A stretch of DNA of 64,000 nt from FEN-1350 sp964386005 (GTDB lineage Bacteria > Planctomycetota > Phycisphaerae > Sedimentisphaerales > Anaerohalosphaeraceae). The stretch is from the NCBI GenBank assembly GCA_964386005.1, contig CAYLSB010000002.1:62001-126000 (forward strand). Reading direction: 5' to 3'. Position numbers and translations under genes: made by a program. Positions within the stretch are counted from its first letter, which is position 1; each line of letters begins with the position of its first letter. A model generated the notes under the pieces. The model ran no database searches. It was not told the DNA's origin and saw nothing but the letters and a program-made list of their open reading frames with translations. Below, piece by piece: positions 9,308 to 18,257 of the stretch.

Positions 9308-11515
9308 ATGAAAAAGTGGATGATTATGTGTTTTATGATTGTCGGCGCCATGCAGGTTCAGGGAGCGATTGTGCATCGCTATGATTTTACCGATCCCAAC
9401 GACAAGGTCGGTACGGCCGATGGTATTCTGGTCAACAACACCGGCAATGCCAAGTTTGAAAACGGCCAGCTTATTCTGGGTAATATCGTGGGGGTTCACA
9501 ACTCAAATAATAACAATGGCGACTATGTCGATCTGCCCAACGGTATCATTTCGGCCTTGGGTAATCAGGCCACGATTGAAGTATGGACCACGTGGGCCGG
9601 CGGCGGGATGTGGGAACGGATTTTCGATCTGGGCACCAGTGACGGCGGCGAGAATTCTTCAGGCGGAGCGCCGGGATCTTATTATATTTTCATGACGCCC
9701 CGCGGCGGCGCCGAACGGCTTCGTTTCGGCATGAACAATCCCCTGCCGTCTCGCGTTGAAGTCGTGCTGGATGATGAGGTTCTACTGCCAACAAATTCCG
9801 AACAGCATCTGGTGATTACTTGGGATGGCGCCAACAACAAAGTCACGATGTTCCGCAATGGTGTTCAGGTGGATCAGGATACGACAAACAACATGACCCT
9901 TGCCATGATCCCCGACAACAATAACTGGCTCGGCCGAGCACAATGGCCTGATCCGATGTATGTCGGCAGGTACAATGAATTCCGAATTTACAACCATGCC
10001 ATGAGCGCCGGCGAAGTTGCGGCCAGTCTGATTGCAGGCACGGAAGTCTCCATCGCTTCTCCGGTTGCCCCTGCGAACGGCCAAAAAGAGGTATCCAGAA
10101 CTCCCACGCTGGAATGGGTTTCGGGGGCATTCCCCGCCGGTTCAACCTTTGAGACGTATCGACTGTTTCTGAGTAAAGATCAGGATGCGGTGGCCGATGG
10201 TGATATTGCGGCGCTGGTTGGAGAGATGGCCGCGACCTCTTATACAGTACCCACCCAACTCGATACCGATTCAACGTATTACTGGCGTGTGGATGAACGG
10301 TACAAAAAGGCCGGAGCCGCGGATCCCAATGTTGTTGTCGGCGGCGTTGTGAGTTTTGAGACTGTCAAAACCCTTCCTGTTTTGACGGCTTCAGGATCTG
10401 TCTTTGGTATTCTTGGCAGTAATCTGGCGTTGAATGTGAATATCGTCACCGCTTCGGATATCATGAGTGTCGCATGGTATAAGGTGGGTGAAACCAGTGA
10501 TATCCTTCTAACCGAGGGGACGAAGTATGCCATGACGTATTCCAATACCCAAGCCACATTGACGATCAACGCGGTGATGGAGGAAGACGGGGGAGAGTAT
10601 TATGCCAAGGTGGAAAACTCCGCCGGTGTTCAGGCCTCGACCCGGATCTCCGTGATGCCTCGCAGGGGTTTGGCGCATCGTTATAGCTTCGACCCTAACG
10701 CCGATCCGGCGGATCCGAACGTTATCGATTCAATCAGTGGAGCCAATGGTATCCTCATCAACAATACCGGCAACGCACGATATGAGGACGGTATGTTGGT
10801 TCTCGGCAATACAGGAAGCCAGAACTCCAATGCCACGCCTCCGTTCACCAATGGGGATTATGTCGATCTTCCCAATGGGATCATATCCGCTCTTGGAAAT
10901 CTGGCTACAATAGAAGCATGGGTAACCTGGGGCGGTCCAGCTTGGAACTATTGGCAACGAATCTTCGACTTTGGAACCAGTAACGGCGGCGAAAACAATT
11001 CCGGCGGAGCGGGTAATGCGTATTATTGGATGGCGTCTCCGTGGGGCGGTGAAAGGATGCTCCGCACGGGATACCGCAGAGGTCCCAATGCTGAGGAACG
11101 GGTTATTGATGATGTAAGCGGCGCCCTGACAATCGGCAGACAAACCCATCTTGCGTTTGTCTGGGATGGAGCCGCAGGGACCATCCGAATGTATGTGGAT
11201 GGCAAGCAGGTCGGACAGAACACCCTTCACTTTGCGTTGAGCGAAATGCCCGATAATAACAACTGGCTCGGAAGGGCGCAATGGGGCGACAATTTGTTTG
11301 TCGGAAGATATAATGAATTCCGCATCTATGATATTCCGCTGACAGCCGATATGATTCTGGCCCATTATCAGGCGGGACCGAATGTAATCGGTCAGGATAA
11401 GCCCTGCCCGGCGTATCCGGATGGCGATGTAAACGGCGATTGTAAGGTTGATCTGAACGATCTGGCGGAGATAGCGGCCAACTGGCTGATCTGCGGCGGG
11501 CCGATGTGCCAGTAA
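9308..11515 (+). CDS. Secreted two-LamG protein with Fn3/Ig-like domains and dockerin-like tail
   Basis: The 735-residue protein has a Sec signal peptide (about 1-19) and then a concanavalin-type LamG domain (21-240), an Fn3-like region (247-350, with YYWRVDE), an Ig-like domain (352-448, with DGGEYYAKVENSAG) and a second LamG domain (452-690). It ends in a single dockerin-like calcium repeat, DVNGDCKVDLNDLAEIAANW. The two LamG domains are close paralogues: LVNNTGNAKFENGQLILGN in the first matches LINNTGNARYEDGMLVLGN in the second, and both contain YVDLPNGIISALGN and PDNNNWLGRAQW. The layout is typical of extracellular carbohydrate-binding or adhesion proteins of Phycisphaerae-type planctomycetes; the ligand is unknown. 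A hairpin terminator lies 73 bases after the stop. Confidence 0.85.
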   Translation: MKKWMIMCFMIVGAMQVQGAIVHRYDFTDPNDKVGTADGILVNNTGNAKFENGQLILGNIVGVHNSNNNNGDYVDLPNGIISALGNQATIEVWTTWAGGGMWERIFDLGTSDGGENSSGGAPGSYYIFMTPRGGAERLRFGMNNPLPSRVEVVLDDEVLLPTNSEQHLVITWDGANNKVTMFRNGVQVDQDTTNNMTLAMIPDNNNWLGRAQWPDPMYVGRYNEFRIYNHAMSAGEVAASLIAGTEVSIASPVAPANGQKEVSRTPTLEWVSGAFPAGSTFETYRLFLSKDQDAVADGDIAALVGEMAATSYTVPTQLDTDSTYYWRVDERYKKAGAADPNVVVGGVVSFETVKTLPVLTASGSVFGILGSNLALNVNIVTASDIMSVAWYKVGETSDILLTEGTKYAMTYSNTQATLTINAVMEEDGGEYYAKVENSAGVQASTRISVMPRRGLAHRYSFDPNADPADPNVIDSISGANGILINNTGNARYEDGMLVLGNTGSQNSNATPPFTNGDYVDLPNGIISALGNLATIEAWVTWGGPAWNYWQRIFDFGTSNGGENNSGGAGNAYYWMASPWGGERMLRTGYRRGPNAEERVIDDVSGALTIGRQTHLAFVWDGAAGTIRMYVDGKQVGQNTLHFALSEMPDNNNWLGRAQWGDNLFVGRYNEFRIYDIPLTADMILAHYQAGPNVIGQDKPCPAYPDGDVNGDCKVDLNDLAEIAANWLICGGPMCQ

Positions 11516-11587
11516 TCGAAACAAGGATTGAACATTAATCTAAACCCATTCGAGGCGGGACAGATGCCGACTTGAATGGAATACGTG

Positions 11588-11620
11588 GGAGGCGGTGCCC
11601 TGTGCCGCCTCCTTTTTTTT
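11588..11620 (+). terminator. Rho-independent terminator after the LamG gene
   Basis: A perfect 8-bp stem GGAGGCGG/CCGCCTCC with a 9-base loop is followed directly by eight Ts (11613-11620). It lies between the convergent LamG gene and the leftward flagellar operon and should stop LamG transcription. Confidence 0.93.
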
Positions 11621-11635
11621 GAACTTTGGTTTGGT

Positions 11636-11878
11636 TTATTCCGCTTCTTTTTTCGGGGGATTGAATTTATCGAGTTTGGCCTGAACGGCCTGATCGACGA
11701 GGATGGACACCACGATTTTTCCGGCGAGGGTGGCGACGAAATAGGCGATAACCGCACCCAGGAAGGCACGATGGGCCGTGACGGCGGGCGACACGCCGCA
11801 CAAAGATGAGATCGATGCCATGATGAAGAAGATCATCACAGCGAATCGGACGGCGACGGAGCGAATCGTTTTCTCCAT
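11636..11878 (-). CDS. Small two-helix membrane protein at the end of the flagellar operon
   Basis: This 80-residue protein has two hydrophobic helices (about 9-30 and 36-58) and a charged C-terminal tail. It begins 67 bases after the flhA stop, on the same strand, and is probably the last gene of that operon. I do not recognise a family; flhF or fleN would be expected after flhA in many bacteria, and it is neither. Its position suggests a flagellar or export-related membrane role, but that is inference. A 13-codon ATG-to-TAA frame (MNDSNERKMKRRN) sits in the gap between flhA and this gene and may be a leader or nothing. Confidence 0.6.
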   Translation of the reverse strand: MEKTIRSVAVRFAVMIFFIMASISSLCGVSPAVTAHRAFLGAVIAYFVATLAGKIVVSILVDQAVQAKLDKFNPPKKEAE

Positions 11879-11945
11879 GGCTTAGTTTCGTCGTTTCATC
11901 TTGCGTTCATTTGAATCATTCATACGATACTCTTTCGGAAGCGAA

Positions 11946-14084
11946 TCAGATCCCGGCGGGTTGCGGCCCGAGCTGTCGGGAGTTTTCCGTGAGCTTGGCG
12001 GTTTCGACCGGTTCGATTTCGGTTCCGGGTACGATTTCGTCGTAGGCCACCACCGGGAGTCGGGGAATCGAGCGTTCAATCATGGAGGCCAGCGCCGGGC
12101 GGATACGGGCGTCGCAGAGGACGACAATGTTCTCGAACGCGCGGTCCATCGCGGACTTCCAGCAATCGGCGATCTTGTTGTTCAACTCCAGGGCCATCTC
12201 CGGCGGGATGGCCAGCGAGACGCTTTCATTTTGTTGAGTGACTGTCGAGATCAAATGATGCTCGAGAACGGGATCCAGCGTGATGGCCGTAATGGAGCCG
12301 GTGGGGGTCTTGTGTTTTTCGGTGATCGTCCGCATCAGTTTTTTACGCGTCACTTCCGTCAGAAGCGTGGCGTTTTTGGATTTGGGGGCGGACTCGCCGA
12401 GGGCTTCGAGAACCAGGGCCAGATCGCGGATGGAAATGCCTTCGCGGAGGAGATTTTGCAGGATTCTCTGGAGAAGGCCGACCGAGACCATTTCGCCGAC
12501 CACATCGCCGACCAGCGAAGGTTGCGAACTCCGGAGTCGATCGACCAGTTGCTGGACATCCTCGCGGGTCAAGAGCTCATGGGCATGGCGCGAGAGGGTT
12601 TCGGAAAGATGCGTAATGAGAACGGATTCGGGATCGATGACGGTGTAGCCGGCCAGTTCAGCGGATTCTCTATCGGAAGCCGCGATCCAGAGGGCGGGCA
12701 GGCCATAGACCGGCTCTTTGGTCTTGATGCCGCGAATGGCCTTGGTCACAGAGCCGGAGTCCATGGCAAGAAATTTATCGGGTTCGATCCGGCCGGTGGC
12801 GATGATATGGTCATACAGCCGAATTTCGTAAACCGAAGGATCAAGATTGATATTGTCACGAAGGCGGACCAGCGGGATGATCAGACCGAGTTGCTGAGCG
12901 AACTTGCGCCGGAGGGCGCCGATCCGATCGAGAACGCCGCTTTTCTTTCGGGGATCGACCATTCCAATCAGCCGGATGCCCACCAGGATGGAGAGGATAT
13001 CCACCGACAGCAATTCCTCGACGGGGGTGTCATCCAATTTGTCCGATTTTGGCTGGATGGTCTTTTCGGTTTTGGGTGTTATGGCACGGGTCCGAAGCGC
13101 GTAAAAACCGAACGCCGCGGAAATGGCGAGGAAGGGAATCTTTGGGAAACCGGGGACCATGGCAAAAGCCGCAATGATGGCTGCGGCGATTCCGATGGGT
13201 TGAGGACGTCGCAGGAGCTGCTGGGTCAGCTCAAAGCTGACGGTGTTCTGGGAGCGGACCTTGCTGACGAGAAAACCGGAGCTGACGGCGATGATGATCG
13301 AGGGGATCTGGCTGACCAGGCCATCACCAATTGAGAGGATGGAAAAACGACGGACGGCTTCCTGGAGGGTCATCCCGTCGGAATACCCGAGAATAATACC
13401 GCCAATAAGATTGACTGCGGTGATGATCATCCCGGCCTTGGCATCGCCCTGGATGAACTTACTGGCGCCATCCATGGCGCCGTAGAATTCGCTTTCTTTA
13501 ACGATATCTTTTCGTCGCACACGGGCTTCGGCGTCGGTAATCACGCCGGCATTGAGGTCCGCGTCGATAGCCATTTGTTTGCCGGGCATGGCGTCGAGTA
13601 CGAATCGAGCGGCGACCTCGCTGATTCGCGAAGCCCCGCGAGTGATGACGATGAATTGAATGACCAACAGGATAACAAAGATGACCAGGCCGACGACGAG
13701 ACTGCCGCCGGCGACAAACGTGCCAAAGGTTTCAATGATCGTACCGGCGTTGCCCCGCAACAATATCAGTCGGGTCGAGGCGACATTGAGGGCCAGCCGA
13801 AACAGAGTCGTTATCAACAACAGAGAGGGAAAGGTTGACAATTCGACCGGTTGGTTGGTGGACAGAACGATTATCAGTATCGAAATGGCCAGTGAGATAC
13901 TGCAGGCCAAGCCGATATCCAGAAGGAACGTGGGCAGGGGGATCAGTAACGTGGCGAGAATGGCGACCAAACCGGCCGCGAAGATAATATTGCTGTTCCC
14001 GGCGAGCCGGGCGGTGATGCCATTAAGGATCTCGGGAGTATCCGGTGGCGGAGACGTTGGATTCGGATTGGATTTTGCGGCCAT
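11946..14084 (-). CDS. flhA: Flagellar type III export gate protein FlhA
   Basis: The 712-residue protein is a full-length FlhA, the nonameric ring of the flagellar export gate. The N-terminal half holds about eight membrane helices starting near residue 32. The family signature DAMPGKQMAIDADLNAG is near 165 and the cytoplasmic FHIPEP-family loop follows. The C-terminal cytosolic domain (about 360-700), which docks chaperone-substrate complexes, contains the RxxxRLRDN segment and a helical C-terminus. It lies 23 bases after fliN on the same strand, in the order fliL-fliM-fliN-flhA. A long open frame antisense to it (11901-13334) is a codon-bias shadow. Confidence 0.97.
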   Translation of the reverse strand: MAAKSNPNPTSPPPDTPEILNGITARLAGNSNIIFAAGLVAILATLLIPLPTFLLDIGLACSISLAISILIIVLSTNQPVELSTFPSLLLITTLFRLALNVASTRLILLRGNAGTIIETFGTFVAGGSLVVGLVIFVILLVIQFIVITRGASRISEVAARFVLDAMPGKQMAIDADLNAGVITDAEARVRRKDIVKESEFYGAMDGASKFIQGDAKAGMIITAVNLIGGIILGYSDGMTLQEAVRRFSILSIGDGLVSQIPSIIIAVSSGFLVSKVRSQNTVSFELTQQLLRRPQPIGIAAAIIAAFAMVPGFPKIPFLAISAAFGFYALRTRAITPKTEKTIQPKSDKLDDTPVEELLSVDILSILVGIRLIGMVDPRKKSGVLDRIGALRRKFAQQLGLIIPLVRLRDNINLDPSVYEIRLYDHIIATGRIEPDKFLAMDSGSVTKAIRGIKTKEPVYGLPALWIAASDRESAELAGYTVIDPESVLITHLSETLSRHAHELLTREDVQQLVDRLRSSQPSLVGDVVGEMVSVGLLQRILQNLLREGISIRDLALVLEALGESAPKSKNATLLTEVTRKKLMRTITEKHKTPTGSITAITLDPVLEHHLISTVTQQNESVSLAIPPEMALELNNKIADCWKSAMDRAFENIVVLCDARIRPALASMIERSIPRLPVVAYDEIVPGTEIEPVETAKLTENSRQLGPQPAGI

Positions 14085-14107
14085 GAGCGCCGGATCCTTT
14101 CAGGGGA

Positions 14108-14473
14108 TTATGCGGTGGCGACGTCGACCTGGTCGGCGCCGAGAATTTCCCGGATACGGATGGCGAAGGCATCGTTGACGACGACGATGTCCCCGGTGGC
14201 GAATTTGATATCCTGAACGAAAAGTTCCGCCGGTTCGCCGACGACCTTATTCAGTTCCAACACCGAGCCGGGTCCGAGCTGTAACAACCGTTTGAAGGGA
14301 ATCTCGGTTTTGCCGAGGGTAACCGTGATCGGCATATTGATATCTAACAGAATATCCAGATTGTCCTCGGCGGGTTTGACGGGGGTGTCGTGCACGGGTT
14401 CAAAGTCGGCGCTCTGAACTTCCGGAGTCGTTACCGTTGTGGGGGCTTCCTGGGTTTGTTGGTTTTCTGCCAT
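14108..14473 (-). CDS. fliN: Flagellar motor switch protein FliN
   Basis: The 121-residue protein has an acidic, low-complexity N-terminus (1-40) and a SpoA (surface presentation of antigens) domain (about 45-115) that starts LLDINMPITVTLGKT and ends with the DIVVVNDAFAIRI strand typical of FliN. FliN forms the base of the C-ring with FliM and takes part in switching and export docking. The gene lies 26 bases after fliM and 23 before flhA. Confidence 0.95.
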   Translation of the reverse strand: MAENQQTQEAPTTVTTPEVQSADFEPVHDTPVKPAEDNLDILLDINMPITVTLGKTEIPFKRLLQLGPGSVLELNKVVGEPAELFVQDIKFATGDIVVVNDAFAIRIREILGADQVDVATA

Positions 14474-14499
14474 CGGGGCATCCCTTTTTCGATGAGGGG

Positions 14500-15465
14500 T
14501 TAATCCTTTTTCCTTGGGGCGACGACCACGGCGTATTTTCCGGAGGATCGAGCTGGAAACGCCTGAAAACAGGGTCTTTGATTGACGAGCAGATCGATCG
14601 GCGTGTCAATTTTTTTGTTCAGGATGATCGTGTCACCGGGAACGAGGTTCATCACATCGTTCAGGGAAATAAAGGCCTGAGCGACACGGGCGACGATCTC
14701 GACGGGAGCTTTGTGCATGTTGGTCATGATACGATCGTTCAATTCCTTGGCCGAATGTTTGGATCCCGCCTGACGCTGGATTCCAAAGACGGACTCGATG
14801 GCGGAGGCGAGGAACGTGATGGACATCTCAATGGGACCCTGCGGACAGGTGATTGTGACGACGATTGTGAAAAGATCTTCCAGTCCTCGAATGAGCATCG
14901 GCCAGTCACCGATATTCAGTTGGGAGGCGAACTGCAGGCCGGGTCCCGAAGAAAGATGGAAGGCGGTATTGACGGCTTCCCCCAGCGCCGAGGCGAAATC
15001 CATGAGAATCGATTCTTCAAGGCCGGACAAATTGCGGATTTCTCCCGTGGCGAAATCCCCGTCACGGAGCATATATCCGATCAGGGCAACGGCTGTGGCC
15101 GGCGCCAATGCAAGGAATCCCGTTTGGGGCTGCTGGTCGATGTTGAACGGTAGAAAATACTCTTTTTGTCGTGAAACCTGGACCTGTTCGACCAGAGCCC
15201 ATGCGTAATCCTGCGAAGTCGAAGTGACTTTCGCTTCGAAAGGTCCCTGGCAGAGCGTTTCAAATGTCCGATCGATTTGGTATTCGAGTTTTTTGGAAAA
15301 CGATTCAAAGAGAGCCAAATGTTTCGGCCCAAAGTGATGAGGTTGTTTCCAGTCAAAATCGGACGCATCAACGGGATTGTCCGGCGCGGTGACGAGGTGT
15401 CGTGCCTGATGAATTAAGCGCTGGAGTTTGTCGCGGGTGAGCGTCTTGTCCGGAAACGTCGTCAT
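14500..15465 (-). CDS. fliM: Flagellar motor switch protein FliM
   Basis: The 321-residue protein contains the CheC-like middle domain of FliM (about 40-225) and a C-terminal SpoA domain (about 235-310, with LNDVMNLVPGDTIIL). FliM sits in the C-ring, binds phosphorylated CheY and sets rotation direction. The N-terminus is MTTFPDKTLTRDKLQRLI. It does not show the LSQxEIDxLL motif by which FliM normally binds CheY-P, so the CheY contact may differ here. ATG and the fliL stop overlap as ATGA, a sign of translational coupling. Confidence 0.9.
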   Translation of the reverse strand: MTTFPDKTLTRDKLQRLIHQARHLVTAPDNPVDASDFDWKQPHHFGPKHLALFESFSKKLEYQIDRTFETLCQGPFEAKVTSTSQDYAWALVEQVQVSRQKEYFLPFNIDQQPQTGFLALAPATAVALIGYMLRDGDFATGEIRNLSGLEESILMDFASALGEAVNTAFHLSSGPGLQFASQLNIGDWPMLIRGLEDLFTIVVTITCPQGPIEMSITFLASAIESVFGIQRQAGSKHSAKELNDRIMTNMHKAPVEIVARVAQAFISLNDVMNLVPGDTIILNKKIDTPIDLLVNQRPCFQAFPARSSGKYAVVVAPRKKD

Positions 15466-16052
15466 TGGACGGCAAACTCCTTGAGAAAGATACCGTGAAT
15501 CATCGGTTTGGTTTCCGGGAACAGCAATTCATTAAATTGATCCCGGATCTGATTTTTGATTCGCGCAAGACTTTTGGTTCCGCGAACGTCTTCGAGGCTG
15601 AGCCCGGCGAAGTAGGTGGTCAACCAATCGCGGAGCAGGAGTTTCTTTTCCTCGAGATATGTTTTCCCTTTGATTTCATCGATTGCCTTGCTCATTTCCA
15701 GAGTGATTCCTGCCCGCAGATAGCGCGTCACTCCGGGCTCGTCGAGATTCGCGATGACGGGATCCAAATCATAATACCATACCTTCTTTCCATCGAGAGA
15801 TGCGGCGAGAAGCTCATCAACGGGTTTGGAAAGCGACAGGTTGGCCGGATCCTCGTTTTGGGGTCCTTTCGATGTGTCAGCGGCGGCCGATTGCGGTCCC
15901 GATCCCAAAAGATGGGCCACGGCGAATCCCCCGACGGCTCCCGCGACGATAATCCCTGCGAGAATCAGGATGGTGACCAGGGATAATTTGGGCCATTTCG
16001 TTTTTTTGCCATCCTTGGCGTTGTCGGACGTCGATTTTTTTTCGTCGGCCAT
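15462..16052 (-). CDS. fliL: Flagellar basal body-associated protein FliL
   Basis: The 196-residue protein has a Lys-rich cytosolic N-terminus, one membrane helix (about 25-47, TILILAGIIVAGAVGGFAVA) and a periplasmic FliL domain ending in a conserved hydrophobic IFLKEFAVQ. FliL rings surround stator units and support torque. I placed the start at ATG 16052 because a GGAGA ribosome site stands just upstream; the longer open frame to 16442 overlaps the regulator gene. It overlaps fliM by four bases. Confidence 0.88.
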   Translation of the reverse strand: MADEKKSTSDNAKDGKKTKWPKLSLVTILILAGIIVAGAVGGFAVAHLLGSGPQSAAADTSKGPQNEDPANLSLSKPVDELLAASLDGKKVWYYDLDPVIANLDEPGVTRYLRAGITLEMSKAIDEIKGKTYLEEKKLLLRDWLTTYFAGLSLEDVRGTKSLARIKNQIRDQFNELLFPETKPMIHGIFLKEFAVQ

Positions 16053-16078
16053 ATCATTCTCCGGTTCAAGTCGTACGG

Positions 16079-17503
16079 CTATTCGGCCGTCTGAAAACAA
16101 TCCTGTTGACGATATCGTTTTACTTTGTCTCGAAGGGTTCGATTGCTGATGCCGAGGGCCTGCGCCGCCTTGGTCTGATTTCCTCGGGCCCGATCCAAAG
16201 CCGCAAGGATGGCGATTTGTTCCACCTGTTCGAGGGTCTGATCGGAGGAGGTCGCCGCGGCGACACGATTCGGGGATTCCGAATGATCGAATGGGATCGG
16301 AAGCGTCAGCTCCTCCCGGACGGAGGGGACATCGTCGAGGGTCAAAACCTCTCCGGATCCGAGAACCATCAGAGTTCGAATAACGTTGCGAAGTTGACGA
16401 ACGTTCCCCGGCCAGGGATGTCGGCAAAGAATCTCGAGGCAATCCGAATCGATCGAAGCGATCCGTCGCCGGGTTTCGGCGGCAAATTGACTGACGAACA
16501 GCCAGATGAGTTGAGGAATATCTTCCGGGCGCTGACGCAGCGGCGGAATGAACAATCGCAATCCGGCGAGGCGATAATACAAATCTTTTCGAAATTGACC
16601 GGTCGCGAGTCGTGCCAGGATGTCGGTATTGGTGGTGCTGAGGATTCGGACATTCACTCGGATATTTTCTTTTCCGCCGACGCGCTCAAAGTCCATTTCC
16701 TCCAGAACCCGAAGAAGCTTAGCCTGGAACGCCGGGGAGGTTTCCGTGATTTCGTCGAGGAGAAGGGTTCCGCCGTTGGCGCGTTCGAAACGGCCGTGGT
16801 GTCGAGAAACGGCTCCGGTGAATGCGCCTTTTTCGTGGCCGAATAATTCGCTTTCAAGCAGGGCGTCATTGATCGCCGCACAATTGATTCGAACGAATGC
16901 ATTACCGGCTCGACGACTGTCGGCATGAATCAGACGCGCGAAGAGTTCCTTGCCCGTACCGCTTTCCCCGTGAATGAGAACCGACAGCGAGGTCGGTGCG
17001 ATTTTTTGTGCCAGCGTAACCGATTGTCGGAGCGAGGAACTGGCGCCGACCAGGGTGTAGCAGGACGAGGGACAGGTGGTTCCGGCGGCAAGAATCGAGG
17101 GATAGCGGGCCGGCAGATACGAGGTCAGCAGATGTTCAACGGCGCCGAGGTCAAGGGGTTTCACCAGAAATTCAGAGCAACCCCCCCGCAAAGCGGTAAC
17201 CGCGGAACGTGCGGAATCGGTTCGGCTGATCATGATGACCGGCGTTTCGGGAGATTGCGACCTGATGCGAGCTAACCAGGACGCCGATGAATCATTTCCA
17301 TCTTCCCATTCCAGAGACAGAAAGATAAGATTCCAGCGATGACGAGGCAGGCATTCTCGCACAAGGGCCCCGTTTGAGGCGACGGTTCCATGGAGGGAAT
17401 ATCGCGCGAGGATCTCCAGCAGCGTCCGGGCGATCTGCGGATCCGGATCGATGATGAGGATATGGGGCCGAATGGAATCAGAGACTGTTGGGATCATAAC
17501 CAT
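16079..17503 (-). CDS. Sigma-54 activator with a degenerate receiver domain (FlrC/FlgR-like)
   Basis: The 474-residue protein has a receiver-like domain (about 13-125), an AAA+ sigma-54 activation domain (about 150-380) and a Fis-type helix-turn-helix (about 425-470, KAAQALGISNRTL). The AAA+ domain is complete: GESGTGKE Walker A, the sigma-54 contact loop GAFTGA, LLLDEI Walker B and the RLAGLR/R-finger region. In the receiver, the strand that should carry the phosphorylated Asp reads LIFLSLEW, with Ser in place of Asp; the acidic pair (DPD) and the conserved Lys (VKPLD) are kept. It is therefore probably not switched by Asp phosphorylation. It sits directly upstream of fliL in the flagellar operon. 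Flagellar sigma-54 promoters nearby are its likely targets. Confidence 0.9.
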   Translation of the reverse strand: MVMIPTVSDSIRPHILIIDPDPQIARTLLEILARYSLHGTVASNGALVRECLPRHRWNLIFLSLEWEDGNDSSASWLARIRSQSPETPVIMISRTDSARSAVTALRGGCSEFLVKPLDLGAVEHLLTSYLPARYPSILAAGTTCPSSCYTLVGASSSLRQSVTLAQKIAPTSLSVLIHGESGTGKELFARLIHADSRRAGNAFVRINCAAINDALLESELFGHEKGAFTGAVSRHHGRFERANGGTLLLDEITETSPAFQAKLLRVLEEMDFERVGGKENIRVNVRILSTTNTDILARLATGQFRKDLYYRLAGLRLFIPPLRQRPEDIPQLIWLFVSQFAAETRRRIASIDSDCLEILCRHPWPGNVRQLRNVIRTLMVLGSGEVLTLDDVPSVREELTLPIPFDHSESPNRVAAATSSDQTLEQVEQIAILAALDRARGNQTKAAQALGISNRTLRDKVKRYRQQDCFQTAE

Positions 17504-18257
17504 ATTTCGCTATCAACGCTTCCGGTTGATTCCGCAAAGACCATTGGATCCAGTTTTGTCGGGATTGGGCGACGGCCGCCCAATCGGAGTCGGGATGTTC
17601 GGCGATCAGTTTGCCGTACACCCCATCCGCTTCGGCGGGCTGGAATTTTCGAGTGCAATTGCCATACTGAAAGATCACCCAGGAGCGATTTTGAATTTCC
17701 CGGTTTTCGCCGATTTCCTCCATGAGTTTCCGATAGAGCTTGGCGGCGCGGGAATAATCTTTCTTGGTAAATAAGGCCTCGGCGGCGGAAAACAAATCGA
17801 CAATCGACTGGGGATTCATGGCGAGAATTGCCATGACAGGATCGGCGATTACCGGCGTGGGATGGAATGGGTTCACCGGAGAGGCGACGGGCTTGGCCGG
17901 TTTGATGGATAAGGAGTCAGGCGGCGGCGTGCTCAAATTGTCCCTGACCGATGCCGATTCAGCCGGTGGGGTCTCCGCAGGCGAGTTTGTCGTGCCGAGT
18001 TTGGAATTCAGGGATTGCATGGACGGCAGACGGAGGTTTACCAATTGATCGGTCCATTCTTTCAGCGATTCGCCGGAGGGATCTACGGTTCCAGGTTCGA
18101 CCAGGGGTGCGATCTGGGATTTTCGTAACTGGTTACGAATCGCCTGACTGGCGGCCGCCGGATCGGACTTCGGCAGGGATGGATTGCGAATCTGTGCGGT
18201 TGATATTCCCGCCAAAAACAGGACGAGACATCCAATTGTGCGCGGCCAATGAGTCAT
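17478..18257 (-). CDS. Exported TPR-containing protein
   Basis: The 259-residue protein has a signal peptide (about 1-22, cleavage near STAQ), a Pro/Ser-rich linker (about 80-140) and a C-terminal TPR region (about 150-245, LYRKLMEEIGE, FQYGNCTRKF and YGKLIAEHPDSDW). The likely place is the periplasm or cell surface. It overlaps the next regulator gene by 26 bases and the larger TPR gene upstream by the sequence ATGA, so it is part of the same operon. No specific family is recognised; a scaffold role next to the flagellar basal body is plausible but unproven. Confidence 0.75.
   Translation of the reverse strand: MTHWPRTIGCLVLFLAGISTAQIRNPSLPKSDPAAASQAIRNQLRKSQIAPLVEPGTVDPSGESLKEWTDQLVNLRLPSMQSLNSKLGTTNSPAETPPAESASVRDNLSTPPPDSLSIKPAKPVASPVNPFHPTPVIADPVMAILAMNPQSIVDLFSAAEALFTKKDYSRAAKLYRKLMEEIGENREIQNRSWVIFQYGNCTRKFQPAEADGVYGKLIAEHPDSDWAAVAQSRQNWIQWSLRNQPEALIAKYGYDPNSL

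Noticed and set aside
11901..13334. A 477-codon open frame opposite flhA
   Set aside because: The minus-strand frame is a clear FlhA over its whole length; the antisense frame has repetitive Gly/Asp/Arg composition and no family.
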